A stretch of DNA of 64,000 nucleotides from Sporomusa termitida (GCF_007641255.1 NZ_CP036259.1:4652501-4716500), one strand, 5' to 3'; shown: positions 44,592 to 54,074, counted from the first letter of the stretch. Notes: a model not told the origin generated them from the sequence alone. Program-made: numbers and translations.

Positions 44592-45728
44592 ATGGCACGA
44601 GCAAAAGGTGAGGGAACTATATCCCAACGCAAAGATGGGAGTTGGATAGCTCAGTATGATTTAGGCACTGTTAATGGCAAACGAAAAAGAAAAACGTTGA
44701 CAGGTAAGACAAAAAAAGACGTTCTTCAAAAGCTGAATGACCTAAAAGTTACTCTTCAAACTCAGACCTATACAGACATAAACCGAATAAGTTTTGGAGA
44801 TTATCTACTCCAATGGTTCGAACTAAAAAAAACGTTACAACAAATAAAGGCTTCTACCTTACGCGGCTATGAAATAAATATGCGTATGCACATTATACCC
44901 GAACTTGGTCATATTCAACTCCAAAAGCTAACTACATCAATGATAAATAACTTTTATGCTAAAAAAATGAAACAAAATTGCTTTGACAGTGAGAAGCCAC
45001 TATCGGCTACAACCATACTCAGAATGCATAATATTATTCATAACTGCTTAGAATTTGCTGTTCGGGATAACCTAATAATCCGCAATGTTGCTGACCATGC
45101 AATTCGCCCAAAAGTCCGAAAAAAAGAAATGAAGGCATTGGACAACAATGAAATTAAAAAATTTGTACAAGCGGTAAAAGAATATCAATCATTGCCATCT
45201 ACTCGAACAAAAAATGTATATCCTTCTCTAATGCTTACTCTGTCTACTGGCTGTCGCAGGGGTGAAATTCTTGGACTTAGATGGAAAAACGTTGATTTTA
45301 GAAATAAAACGGTCAAGATTGAAGAAACCGTACTAGAGCTTGGCGGTGATGTGATTGTTGAAACCCCTAAGACTGAGAAATCACGTCGTACTATTTCTAT
45401 ACCTGATGAAATGGTAGAAATATTGAAACGGCATAGGCAGTACGCCAAAGGAACGTATGTCTTTCCTGTAAAGAACAATATGGATAAGCCCATGAAACCA
45501 GAAAACGTGGTCAGATTTTTTAGGGCTGTATTAAAGCATGCTGGCATGAAATTTAGGTTTCATGACCTGCGACACACCAATATATCTCAGATGTTATTAA
45601 ATGGCGTAGACTTAAGTACTGCCATGGCAAGAAGCGGTCATTCACAGGTGTCAACATTAATGGGATATTGCCATACCAATATTGAAAAAGAGAAAGAAGC
45701 GGGTAATCTATTCGCCAAATTCATATAA
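44592..45728 (+). CDS. Tyrosine recombinase/integrase
   Basis: 378 residues. AP2-like arm-binding domain (1-55; GTISQRKDGSWIAQYDLG), core-binding domain (65-165), catalytic domain (175-375). Catalytic residues are seen: Arg in LSTGCRRGEILGLRW, Lys near TPKTEKSRR, HDLRHT, SGHSQ and Tyr in LMGYCHT. This is the phage/Tn916-like family of Firmicutes. It probably inserted the element at the anticodon loop of tRNA-Arg. No excisionase gene is next to it. It ends just before a 14-bp terminator stem. Confidence 0.95.
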   Translation: MARAKGEGTISQRKDGSWIAQYDLGTVNGKRKRKTLTGKTKKDVLQKLNDLKVTLQTQTYTDINRISFGDYLLQWFELKKTLQQIKASTLRGYEINMRMHIIPELGHIQLQKLTTSMINNFYAKKMKQNCFDSEKPLSATTILRMHNIIHNCLEFAVRDNLIIRNVADHAIRPKVRKKEMKALDNNEIKKFVQAVKEYQSLPSTRTKNVYPSLMLTLSTGCRRGEILGLRWKNVDFRNKTVKIEETVLELGGDVIVETPKTEKSRRTISIPDEMVEILKRHRQYAKGTYVFPVKNNMDKPMKPENVVRFFRAVLKHAGMKFRFHDLRHTNISQMLLNGVDLSTAMARSGHSQVSTLMGYCHTNIEKEKEAGNLFAKFI

Positions 45729-45730
45729 TT

Positions 45731-45764
45731 ATTGACCCCCACCAAAATATTGGTGGGGGTCAAT
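45731..45764. terminator. Bidirectional terminator after the recombinase
   Basis: ATTGACCCCCACCA (45731-45744)/TGGTGGGGGTCAAT (45751-45764) with a 6-base loop; AAAAATTTT-type tail on the plus side. Separates the recombinase from the convergent phosphoesterase gene. Confidence 0.88.
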
Positions 45765-45838
45765 AAAAATTTTAAACTTAAATGATTGATATTAAAAATC
45801 ATATTGGGAAGAGGCATGAATAATACCTCTTTTCCAAC

Positions 45839-47599
45839 TCAAACTAAAGGTAAATTAACTCTGTTTTTGTACTTAAATTCCCCCAGCTTAAGTTCATATT
45901 CATCAATAATAATATTAAAAAGAACACCTGATTTTATATCCCTCTCCAAATCTACCACTTGAAATGAGTTTCGATTATTTCTAATTTTCCCCGAAAGTGA
46001 CCCAGCGGATACTAATAAAATATCTCCATTTAAATCTTCAATATATATTTGCTGACGTTCAATCATGGGTTGATGTTGGTGTCCTGAAAAGACGATTTTA
46101 AATTTTTTCTCCATTAATATTTGCTTTAATTGAAATATATTCAAAATATCTTTATACTGATTTATTTCAATATTGGGATGTGGATTAAGATTATGATGAA
46201 CTACAGCAATTCTTGTATATGTTGAGAAACCAGATATCTTTTCAGATAGTTCATCAATAAGTTGCTTAAATGACTGCATTTCCTGTTCTTCAATGAATAT
46301 AAAATCACTATCACAAGAATAAATCGTATTAAACCCTATAATAAACATTTTTTGTTCATCATCTATAAGGTATCTCCTGTTTCTATTAACGGGACTAAAA
46401 TAATCTTGGAAATAGCATAAAAAATTTGCATATTGTGTCTGTGGTGTAGAACTTTTATTACAATCATGGTTTCCTGGAACTAAATAAATTCTTTGAAGAT
46501 TGATACCTAGTTTCTCAATAGCCTTTTGGCATTGAATATAACCAGCTTCTTCATTTTTTGAAGTAATGTCACCACTGATTGCCATAAAGGTATTGGCATC
46601 ATAAATTGTTGGCAAAATTCGAGAAAACGCTTCAAAAGCTGGTTGCTTTACTTTTAATACATCTTTCGATTTATCTTTATTATCAAGTCCATCATTTTCG
46701 AGAGACCCGAAATGTAAATCTGAGATATGTATAATTTTTATTCTCTCAGAGTTTCCTCTTTCAATCTGCTCTTCATCAACAGTAACTTTATCACTAGACG
46801 CGATGTCCCCTTTGCTCTTCTTAAGATATTTAATACCTTCTTTTGTAATTTCAACTGCGGTAAAATTTCTAAAATCATAATATAATAAATTCTCGCGAAA
46901 GCATTGTATAACTCTTGCTTCCACATAGCTCTTAGCTGTTGAAATAGTTTCTTTATCAAATAGAGATTTTACTTCACTCCAGTATTTATATTGACTTAAA
47001 TCGGAATTATATTGACTAAAAAATCTCAAAGACAGTTCTTCGAAATACATTTTTTTTTCGAACTGATTTTTATAATCATACAGTATTTCCAATATATTTA
47101 TTCTTATTTTTTCTTCATCTTCATTTGGAATACACAACTCAACCTTCGGGATTTGAAAGGTTTCTACTGCTATTTCTTCATTCGTATTTGTAATTTTACT
47201 ATCACTAAAAATTTCAACTTTTTGTTTCTTCTGAACTAACTTAGTCCAATATTTATACCCGTCTAAAGTCAACTTAATATCTAAATCCTTTTTGAAAACA
47301 TCGTGTACTCTACAAATTAGCCCCTTCTTTTCTAAGCCACTAACGAGATAATGATAAAGAGCTTCAATAGCTTCATACTCATCAATTTTTACTTTATGGA
47401 TAATATTTCCCCAGGTATCTTCATCTTCTTCAGAAAACTTATATGAAAAGAAAAAATTTAATAAATCAATTCTAATGCCTGCTCCTTCTGCCTCTCCGTA
47501 TACAAGTGTCCCATTATCAGACAACCCAGATTCCACATATATATGAGACAACATAATTTTTACCGCTTGGTTTAAATTCGTTACATTATAATCAATCAT
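45839..47599 (-). CDS. Calcineurin-like phosphoesterase with unknown N-terminal half
   Basis: 586 residues. The C-terminal half (about 290-560) is a metallophosphoesterase with all metal motifs: IIHISDLHFG, FMAISGDIT, YLVPGNHDCN, IAVVHHN and FSGHQHQPM. The first 285 residues are helical with likely winged-helix parts (ALYHYLVSGLEKKGLI; LTLDGYKYW) and look like a sensor or nucleic-acid binding region. Such enzymes hydrolyse phosphodiesters, possibly cyclic nucleotides or DNA ends. Stand-alone at the right end of the element. AAGGGAG site before the ATG. A defence role is inferred from position only. Confidence 0.8.
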   Translation of the reverse strand: MIDYNVTNLNQAVKIMLSHIYVESGLSDNGTLVYGEAEGAGIRIDLLNFFFSYKFSEEDEDTWGNIIHKVKIDEYEAIEALYHYLVSGLEKKGLICRVHDVFKKDLDIKLTLDGYKYWTKLVQKKQKVEIFSDSKITNTNEEIAVETFQIPKVELCIPNEDEEKIRINILEILYDYKNQFEKKMYFEELSLRFFSQYNSDLSQYKYWSEVKSLFDKETISTAKSYVEARVIQCFRENLLYYDFRNFTAVEITKEGIKYLKKSKGDIASSDKVTVDEEQIERGNSERIKIIHISDLHFGSLENDGLDNKDKSKDVLKVKQPAFEAFSRILPTIYDANTFMAISGDITSKNEEAGYIQCQKAIEKLGINLQRIYLVPGNHDCNKSSTPQTQYANFLCYFQDYFSPVNRNRRYLIDDEQKMFIIGFNTIYSCDSDFIFIEEQEMQSFKQLIDELSEKISGFSTYTRIAVVHHNLNPHPNIEINQYKDILNIFQLKQILMEKKFKIVFSGHQHQPMIERQQIYIEDLNGDILLVSAGSLSGKIRNNRNSFQVVDLERDIKSGVLFNIIIDEYELKLGEFKYKNRVNLPLV

Positions 47600-47765
47600 G
47601 AGTTCGCACTCCCTTGAAGTTCTTTTTTAAGTGAATTTTCGGTTATAACTTAAATAATTCCTTTATTTTACGCAAATTTTATCATTCACTTCAAACAATA
47701 TAAAAAGCCACATAATATAGCACTTAGGAAATGGCACTAATGGCATTTAAAAGGAATTCAAAAAC

Positions 47766-47792
47766 AAAAAAGCTCTGAGGAAACTCCTCAGA
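47766..47792 (-). terminator. Terminator next to the right att site
   Basis: Minus-strand TCTGAGGA (47792-47785)/TCCTCAGA (47781-47774), then a T-rich tail. It would end transcription that starts from the orphan promoter at 48037-48065 and passes through the half tRNA. Confidence 0.75.
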
Positions 47793-47833
47793 ACCATTGA
47801 TTTATCTATAATTATTCATTATGTAAACTCGGC

Positions 47834-47878
47834 TTTAGGAAACCACCGCTCTATCCACCTGAGCTACGGGCGCATGTT
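47834..47878. repeat. attR, 45-bp direct repeat (5' half of tRNA-Arg)
   Basis: Same as 36466-36510. It holds only the tRNA 5' half from the anticodon on, so it makes no full tRNA. Similarity to the left side continues to 48080. Confidence 0.93.
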
Positions 47879-48036
47879 TTAATCCTTAAAATAGCTGTAA
47901 TCTGCCGCAGTTTCTCACCTGTTATCATACTATTTTTTGCAGATAAAATCAACTTGTAAGCACCAATGGTATTCCAATTGGCAGGTAGAAAGTAACGGCA
48001 AATCGGCAGGTTGGCCTCTGTTGAGTAACGATAATT

Positions 48037-48065
48037 AGTATAGCATTTGTGATATCAAGTGTCAA
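48037..48065 (-). promoter_or_regulatory. Original tRNA-Arg promoter, now orphaned
   Basis: Minus-strand TTGACA (48065-48060), 17-bp spacer, TATACT (48042-48037). Same boxes as 36683-36711. It now reads into a half tRNA and the terminator at 47766. Confidence 0.75.
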
Positions 48066-48160
48066 TTGTCAGGTAGTGGAAGGTCAGCAAATATTAAACA
48101 AGGATGTCATACTCCATACGCTGTGCCGTATTTTTAGTGATTTTATGCATTCTAATAGGC

Positions 48161-48195
48161 AAAAAAGCCTGTCTGGTTCACAGACAGGCTTTTTT
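48161..48195. terminator. Terminator of the CNNM/CorC gene
   Basis: Perfect 15-bp stem AAAAAAGCCTGTCTG (48161-48175)/CAGACAGGCTTTTTT (48181-48195), GTTCA loop; T-runs on both strands. Lies 23 bp after the stop at 48218. Confidence 0.92.
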
Positions 48196-48217
48196 ATAGC
48201 AGCCTAATTACCAAGGG

Positions 48218-49537
48218 TTAGTCCAAACCCTCAAGGTCGCGGTGCATCTTTTTAACAAGCACTCTGGTTACGCGCATATGATCAACCTCAGTAATGATAA
48301 ACTCATATTCTTTGTATTCAATTTTGCTATTTGCTTTTGGCGGTAATTCTATATGCAGGCTGATCCAGCCACCGAAAGTGTCGACCTCTTCTGTTTCCAG
48401 TTGTAATTCAAAAAATTCATTGAACTCATCCAATAATACACGGGCATCTACTGAGTAAGTGTTATTATCCTGTATTTCAATCCAAGGACGCTCTTCATCA
48501 AATTCATCCTGAATTTCGCCAACAATTTCTTCCAATATATCTTCCACGGTTACTAAGCCGGCCGTACCACCATACTCATCAACTACAATCGCCATTTGCG
48601 TCCTGTTTTTTTGTAGCACTTTCAATAAATCACTGATATGCATGGTTTCCGGGATTGCCGTTACCTCCCGCACCATGTCCTGTAACTTAGGATTTTCTCC
48701 CTTTGCAATTGCTTTTAGAATATCTTTAATATGAACAAAACCAATAATATTATCCTTATCATCATCACATACCGGATAACGTGTCAGTTCCTCCGCCAGA
48801 GCTTTATCCAGATTTTCTTCAAAAGTATCCTGGATATCTAAACACACCATATCAGTACGGGGGACCATGATTTCCCGGGCATTGGTTTCGGCAAAATCAA
48901 AAATATTATCAACAAAAGTAAGTTCTGTCTTATTAATAAAGCCTTGCTTATGACTTTCTTCCATTAAAATTCGAATTTCCTCTTCCGTATGGGCAGCTTC
49001 ATGCTCATTAACAACCTGAATACCTATTAGACGGAGAATCCAGTTGGAAATCGTATTTAAAATCCATATGAACGGATACATTAACTTATAAAAACCAATC
49101 AGTGGCACTGATGTCCATAATGTGACTTGGGCTGCTTGTTGTATTGCCAAGGACTTAGGGGCTAATTCACCGAGGATAATGTGTAAGGCAGTAATGATAG
49201 AAAAAGCAATGACAAAAGAAACCGTGTGAACCACCTGGCTGGAAAAACCCCAATCCAGCATAATAGGTTCAAATATTGCGGCAACAGCCGGTTCACCGAT
49301 CCAGCCCAAACCAAGTGAAGCAAGGGTAATGCCCAGCTGGCAAGCCGATAAATACGCATCAAGATGATCGACAATTTTTTTTGCAAATTTTGCTCTTGTG
49401 TTTCCTTCCTGCAAAAGTGTTTCAATTCGAGTACTTCGTACTTTAACCATGGCAAATTCAGCGGCAACAAAAAAACCATTAAAAAAAACAAGCAATATTA
49501 CCAGAAACAAATTTAACAGCATAGACGCAGGGTCCAA
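48218..49537 (-). CDS. CNNM/CorC (HlyC)-family membrane protein
   Basis: 439 residues. N-terminal DUF21 domain with four membrane segments (about 1-180; ILLVFFNGFFVAAEFAMVKVRSTRI), two CBS domains (about 205-330; REIMVPRTDMVCL, MAIVVDEYGGTAGLVTVEDILEEIVGEI) and the C-terminal CorC/HlyC domain (about 345-430). Members export or regulate Mg or Co and are sometimes named hemolysins without proof. TTG start at 49537 fits the usual MDP beginning, although the ribosome site GGGAG is very near it. Confidence 0.9.
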   Translation of the reverse strand: MDPASMLLNLFLVILLVFFNGFFVAAEFAMVKVRSTRIETLLQEGNTRAKFAKKIVDHLDAYLSACQLGITLASLGLGWIGEPAVAAIFEPIMLDWGFSSQVVHTVSFVIAFSIITALHIILGELAPKSLAIQQAAQVTLWTSVPLIGFYKLMYPFIWILNTISNWILRLIGIQVVNEHEAAHTEEEIRILMEESHKQGFINKTELTFVDNIFDFAETNAREIMVPRTDMVCLDIQDTFEENLDKALAEELTRYPVCDDDKDNIIGFVHIKDILKAIAKGENPKLQDMVREVTAIPETMHISDLLKVLQKNRTQMAIVVDEYGGTAGLVTVEDILEEIVGEIQDEFDEERPWIEIQDNNTYSVDARVLLDEFNEFFELQLETEEVDTFGGWISLHIELPPKANSKIEYKEYEFIITEVDHMRVTRVLVKKMHRDLEGLD

Positions 49538-49951
49538 TAACTCCCTATCTCTCAGTTAGTGGAGAGAATAGGCTCACCTCCATATATTTTAATATCTGTT
49601 TTTCTTTTAAACCAGTGTCCTAATTGAAAAGAGGTTGACTGCTGCCCAACCTCTCTTTACTGCATATAAACTGGGTAAATCCTGAATATTGATGGGTTAC
49701 ATGCCATATAATATTCATATTTGATATACATTATATTGGTTCCAGCCATAAATCACAACAGCGCTGTATGTTCAAAATAACCCAAACTAAGCCGCTTAGG
49801 CATAAAAAATCATACTAAAGTACTTAAGTATTATTAAGGGTACCTCCCAAAGGCTTATACTAGCCTTTTCATTATATTTCCCTTAGTTAAAGCCTTACCC
49901 ACTTAGAAATAGGTCCCATTTACGGCTAGCGACTCTTAAGCGAGCATCAAA
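49538..49951. other. Intergenic region with two hairpins
   Basis: 414 bp without a gene. AGAGGTTG (49630-49637)/CAACCTCT (49647-49654) and an imperfect stem at 49812-49831 with minus-strand TTTTTT (49809-49804) are both likely minus-strand terminators for the ACT gene. The rest should hold the promoter of the CNNM gene. Confidence 0.5.
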
Positions 49952-50361
49952 TTACAGTGAAGCCCCTGCTTCAAATGCTATTTCATAGCCGGCATAAGTA
50001 AGTGTTTGCAAAGCTGCCTCAAGGTCTCTCGCTTTTACCAGAATATAATCTGTATTATATGTGGAAATAGCAAAAATGCTAATACCTGCTTGGGCAAGGA
50101 CTGTGGAGATTGCTGACAATATGCCGACTAACTAAAAGTCAGTACTCCGGTTATTTTAAGCGCCCGCCAGCTTCGCTCACACAGAACCGTGTCCGGTGGA
50201 ATTACCGGATCAGGGCAGACAATTGATATTTCCTCAGTTGTTTTAGTAATTGAAAAGAACTCACCCTGATAAGCCCACTGAGGAATCTGCTGGCTGGAGT
50301 TTAGTTGACAAACCCCCAGTTGAACTGGTAAAACTGCAAATTTCAGCTTGTTTCTGTTCAT
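49952..50361 (-). pseudogene. ACT-domain protein, frameshifted
   Basis: N-terminal part (ATG 50361, AGGAGG site): KFAVLPVQLGVCQLN, WAYQGEFFSITKTTEEISIVCP and RSWRALKITGVLTFS, then a stop. The next frame reads GILSAISTVLAQAGISIFAISTYNTDYILV to 49952, which is the rest of the two-ACT fold of this small (about 135-residue) family. Loss of one T near 50127-50134 explains the break. Intact relatives are amino acid sensing proteins of unknown role. May be a sequencing error. Confidence 0.8.
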
Positions 50362-50475
50362 TTTTCCTCCTTAGCAAGCGCGGCCTGTTGCCAATAGATA
50401 GACGAAAACTAAGATTCGTTAACCGGTTGTATATATAAAATATATACTGAATATATTTTACAATATTTCCAGGTG

Positions 50476-52230
50476 TCATGCCACTAAAGCCCAGCCGCCT
50501 TTCTCTTTAATCGTCAGTATCTTATCGTGATAGGGAAGAAGGCTGCTGCGGTGGCCCACACTGACAATCCCGGTTGTCTTAAGCTCATTGCGGAGCATTT
50601 TATACAGCCTTTTTTCGGTTGCCTCATCCAATCCGGAAGTGGCTTCATCCAAGAACAGCCACGGCGGTTGCTGCAAAATAGCACGGGCAAAAGCAATCCG
50701 CTGCTGCTCTCCCGTGGACAGGATGTGCGACCAGTTTTCCCGGTCATCCAGAAGTTCCACCAGGTCATTTAAATTACACTTTTTCAGAACGGCCACGATT
50801 TCTTCATCAGGGCAGGTCAGACCTGACTGCGGATAAAGCAGCGCCTCCCGTAAAGTTCCTTCCGGCAGATAGGGCTTTTGCGGCAAAAATAAGCACTGCT
50901 GGTTGTGCGGTATCCGGGTACAGCCCTCGCCAAAAGGCCAGATGCCGGCTATCGCTTTGATCAGCATGCTTTTACCGCAGCCTGACGGCCCGGTAATCAG
51001 CAAAGAATCTCCGGCCTGCAGCTTCATGGCAAAGTCATGTATCAGCAACTTGCCATTTGGCAGCCGGACATTTAATCCCTCGACCGAAAAAGTCATATCC
51101 GGAGAAGCAATAACCCGGATTGCTGAATTTCCCCCTACCAGCCGCATCTGTTCCATCATGTCCATAAAATTTGCCAGTCTTTTGACGATTGCTTCCAATT
51201 TTGCCAGTTCTTTATACCAACCAACAAAAAATGTCAGGGACTTTTGCACCCTGTCAAAGGCCGCTGTGATCTGCATCAGACCGCCGAGTTGAATCTGCCC
51301 GCTGAAAAACCGCGGAACTGTTATGATATAAGGAAGCGGTTCAGCGCCCCGGTATAAACAAAAAATTAAACAATCCAGCACTTTTTGCCTGTTTATATAT
51401 TTATATAAATTATCATAGACTTTTTTTAAATAGCCCTTCAGCAAATATCGCTCCCGCTGCTCGCCTGTATATAGGGCAATTGCCTCCGCATATTCCCGCA
51501 AACGTATTAAGCCAAAGCGAAAATTAGCCTCAAAACACTGCTGTTGAAAATTAAGGTGTACCAGGGACTGTCCAAATTTGGCCACAATTAAATTAACCAT
51601 AATAGCATAGCCAAGCGCAATCCAGACCATATCACCGGGAATAACAATACTCCATTCTTGCCAGGACAAAGAAAAAGATCCGGACAATTGCCAAAGAATT
51701 ATTATAAAACTGCATAAAATCCCTAATGTATATAAAAACCATATGAAAATTTTCAAAAGCAGTTCAATGAACAGTTTAACATCTTCACTCATGCGCTGGT
51801 CAGGATTATCAATACTATTATCGCTTATATGCATATAATAGTATTTTTTAGAGTGCAGATATTCCTGTATAAACCGTTCTGTCAGCCAGGTGCGCCATTT
51901 CAGCTCCAGTATTTGGTGCAAATAACGCTGATAAACAGTCACCGCTAAAGCGGCTACAGTTAGAATAAGCCAGAGAAAAATAGAATCAAAAAATGCCGCC
52001 AAATCCCGGTCCTGCAGGGTATTAAAAAAAATATTACGCCACTTGTTGAGCCATACCTGCAAATAAACATCAATAGCTGTCAGGCTAATGATGGCCAGTA
52101 ATAATAACCCGGCATATTTTTTTTCTTGGGATCGCCAATAGCCATTGCCAACTCGCCAAATTCCCCGCAGCAACGTGAATTTTTTTACTTTCGCCAACTG
52201 ATCTTCTGCCAGCTTATTTTCTACTAACAT
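50476..52230 (-). CDS. SbmA/YddA-like ABC transporter, fused permease and ATPase
   Basis: 584 residues. N-terminal membrane part with about six helices (about 30-330; ERFIQEYLHSKKYYYMHI is typical of the SbmA/BacA-like branch). C-terminal ATPase: Walker A LLITGPSGCGKSMLIK, ABC signature LSTGEQQRIAFARAIL, Walker B PPWLFLDEATSGLD. These proteins move peptides, vitamin or siderophore-like compounds. A Fur-like box overlaps its promoter (52375-52404), so it is expressed in iron lack and could export or import a siderophore-related molecule. Confidence 0.87.
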   Translation of the reverse strand: MLVENKLAEDQLAKVKKFTLLRGIWRVGNGYWRSQEKKYAGLLLLAIISLTAIDVYLQVWLNKWRNIFFNTLQDRDLAAFFDSIFLWLILTVAALAVTVYQRYLHQILELKWRTWLTERFIQEYLHSKKYYYMHISDNSIDNPDQRMSEDVKLFIELLLKIFIWFLYTLGILCSFIIILWQLSGSFSLSWQEWSIVIPGDMVWIALGYAIMVNLIVAKFGQSLVHLNFQQQCFEANFRFGLIRLREYAEAIALYTGEQRERYLLKGYLKKVYDNLYKYINRQKVLDCLIFCLYRGAEPLPYIITVPRFFSGQIQLGGLMQITAAFDRVQKSLTFFVGWYKELAKLEAIVKRLANFMDMMEQMRLVGGNSAIRVIASPDMTFSVEGLNVRLPNGKLLIHDFAMKLQAGDSLLITGPSGCGKSMLIKAIAGIWPFGEGCTRIPHNQQCLFLPQKPYLPEGTLREALLYPQSGLTCPDEEIVAVLKKCNLNDLVELLDDRENWSHILSTGEQQRIAFARAILQQPPWLFLDEATSGLDEATEKRLYKMLRNELKTTGIVSVGHRSSLLPYHDKILTIKEKGGWALVA

Positions 52231-52374
52231 AAAATTGTCAACCTACGCTCCTCATTTAATGCCAGATTGTGAAATACTGTCATTTTTCTATTCAAAATAG
52301 GCTATTTTTATAAATTGTAAATTAATGAATCATTTCTTCCGGGGTTATTATTTTTATAGGTGAATTTAAAAACA

Positions 52375-52404
52375 ATTATATATGATAATGAAAATCAATG
52401 TCAA
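52375..52404 (-). promoter_or_regulatory. Promoter with Fur box before the ABC transporter
   Basis: Minus-strand TTGACA (52404-52399), 18-bp spacer, perfect TATAAT (52380-52375). The 19-mer GATAATGAAAATCAATGTC (52384-52402) matches the Fur consensus at 16 of 19 positions and fills the spacer. Confidence 0.85.
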
Positions 52405-52674
52405 TTAAGCAATGATTTATCGCCCTCTGTCTCTTGCCCGCTGAAAGTAGGAATACATCTGGAGCAAATGCTTCCCCGTAATTATAAATAGCAAGAACCA
52501 CTACCGCATTAATTATAAGACGGTAATGGTTCTTTTATCTTTATTCTATGATACTGCCGACTAGTAATATATCACCAGCGCCCGAGAAATACGGCACAGG
52601 CAGCCCGGCTCAGGATTAGACCCTGGGCAAGCTGTATCGCAGTGGAACTACCGTGCCCATACACCCCCCAGGTG
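52405..52674. other. Intergenic region with a hairpin
   Basis: An imperfect stem AGAACCA-C-TACCG (52494-52506)/CGGTA-A-TGGTTCT (52521-52533) with TTTT on the plus side may be a terminator. No gene is seen. Confidence 0.5.
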
Positions 52675-53973
52675 CTACTGGCGCCACCAGTGATATACTG
52701 TCAGCACAAGCGGGATCGCCAGGGCAAGCGCGGATGCGTCATTCCATTCCCGGCCTGCCAGCGGTGCAATAAGGCCAAACAGGGTAAGCACGATGATAGC
52801 AGCCGGTAAACGCCAGATTTGCCATGCTGACTGCCGTACCGGCCGTACAGGTTTAACAGCCGGCTGTTTATTGGCCGCTGCCTTGCCTTTATCGGGACTG
52901 AATTTAACAAACCAGGCGTAAATGCCGGTAATAATCATAATACAGGTCAGGCCATCTGTAACAAACCATAAAATTTTCAGCGGCAAGGTGTCATGATTGC
53001 TGAAATGAACCGGGCTGGCCATTGAAAATGCCTGCAGGTACCAGGGCTGCTCAGGAATGGCGGTAATCTCACCGGTCGCCGCATCGACCCAGACAGACTT
53101 ATTCACATAGGCGCCAAAACCCTCGCCCTGGGTCCGGACTGTATAATGCCAGGGCATCTTCCCGCCTGCCTGCGGCAGTTCCAGTCCTGTTATCCGCCGG
53201 TCAGGCAAGGCTGTTTTGGCGCTTGCCAGCGCAGAATCAAGAGAAATACGCTGTTCAGGAAAAGGCTTGCCCTCATATGCCTGCAGAAACTCCCGGCGGA
53301 TATGCTCATTCCAGGCATTGTGAGCCGGACCGGCAAATACAAATATAAAACCGCTTATACTTAATAATACCGTCCAGGAAAGCGTGACAATGCCCAGCAG
53401 TTTATGCCAGTCCATCCAGTAACCCCGCCGGCTGGTGGTGCGAAGGGAGCCAAATGCTGCCGTTTTCATAAACGGGGCATACAGCCACAGGCCTGAAATC
53501 AGGGCAACCACACTTAACCCGCACATAAAGCCGAGCACCTGCCTGCCGAAAGATCCAAGATACATATCCACATGCATCCTGTACATAAAATTGATAAATT
53601 GTTGAATAAACTCATACTTAACCTGTTGATTGGAGCGCTCAGCAAATTGGCCTGTATTCAGGTCCAGGCGAGTATACTGATAGCCTTTGCCGGCCCCCTG
53701 CAGGGAAAAGCCGATGGTCTGGTTAGCATGGTCCAGGTAAATGGCCCGCAGATCGTAACCGGGATAACGGGCCACAGCCGTTTCCGCCAGCCTGCTTACA
53801 GACAGGTCTGCTGCGGCCGCCGTGACTACAACTGAATTTGCCGGGTTACTGACCTGGTTAAAGGCTGCGATCTCCCGGCCAAAAATTAACGGCAAAGCGC
53901 TGAAACACATGATGAAAAGAAAAATAGCGCATATCAGACTTGTCCATTTGTGAATTTTATACCAGTATTTCAT
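52675..53973 (-). CDS. PepSY-domain membrane protein, Fur-controlled
   Basis: 432 residues. First helix MKYWYKIHKWTSLICAIFLFIMCFSALPLIFG; then periplasmic PepSY parts and more helices (about 155-175, 190-215, 330-350, and two at the C-terminus 385-430). His in the KIHKW and DWHKLLG parts are placed like those of PiuB-type proteins and may bind haem. Likely supports iron release from siderophores at the inner membrane. A second PepSY gene of another branch is at 6754. Fur box upstream at 54075. Confidence 0.87.
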   Translation of the reverse strand: MKYWYKIHKWTSLICAIFLFIMCFSALPLIFGREIAAFNQVSNPANSVVVTAAAADLSVSRLAETAVARYPGYDLRAIYLDHANQTIGFSLQGAGKGYQYTRLDLNTGQFAERSNQQVKYEFIQQFINFMYRMHVDMYLGSFGRQVLGFMCGLSVVALISGLWLYAPFMKTAAFGSLRTTSRRGYWMDWHKLLGIVTLSWTVLLSISGFIFVFAGPAHNAWNEHIRREFLQAYEGKPFPEQRISLDSALASAKTALPDRRITGLELPQAGGKMPWHYTVRTQGEGFGAYVNKSVWVDAATGEITAIPEQPWYLQAFSMASPVHFSNHDTLPLKILWFVTDGLTCIMIITGIYAWFVKFSPDKGKAAANKQPAVKPVRPVRQSAWQIWRLPAAIIVLTLFGLIAPLAGREWNDASALALAIPLVLTVYHWWRQ

Positions 53974-54074
53974 AGTTATAAAAGCTCCCCCCTGCCCGGT
54001 AGTAACGGGCAGCTATCCGGTAGTCCCGGGTATCAAGCTGACAATACTGCCATGACTTGCCGTTTTTTTTAAAT

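Larger units (their letters stand above)
36466..47878. mobile_element. Integrative element in tRNA-Arg(CCU) with defence-like cargo
   Basis: About 11.4 kb between two 45-bp direct repeats. Inside are a tyrosine recombinase, seven cargo genes and visibly more A/T-rich DNA than both flanks. No relaxase, conjugation, capsid or replication gene is seen, so it is not self-transferable by itself. The empty site can be rebuilt by joining 36465 to 47834, which restores an intact tRNA with its own promoter. The recombinase is not at an end but at 44.6-45.7 kb. Confidence 0.88.
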
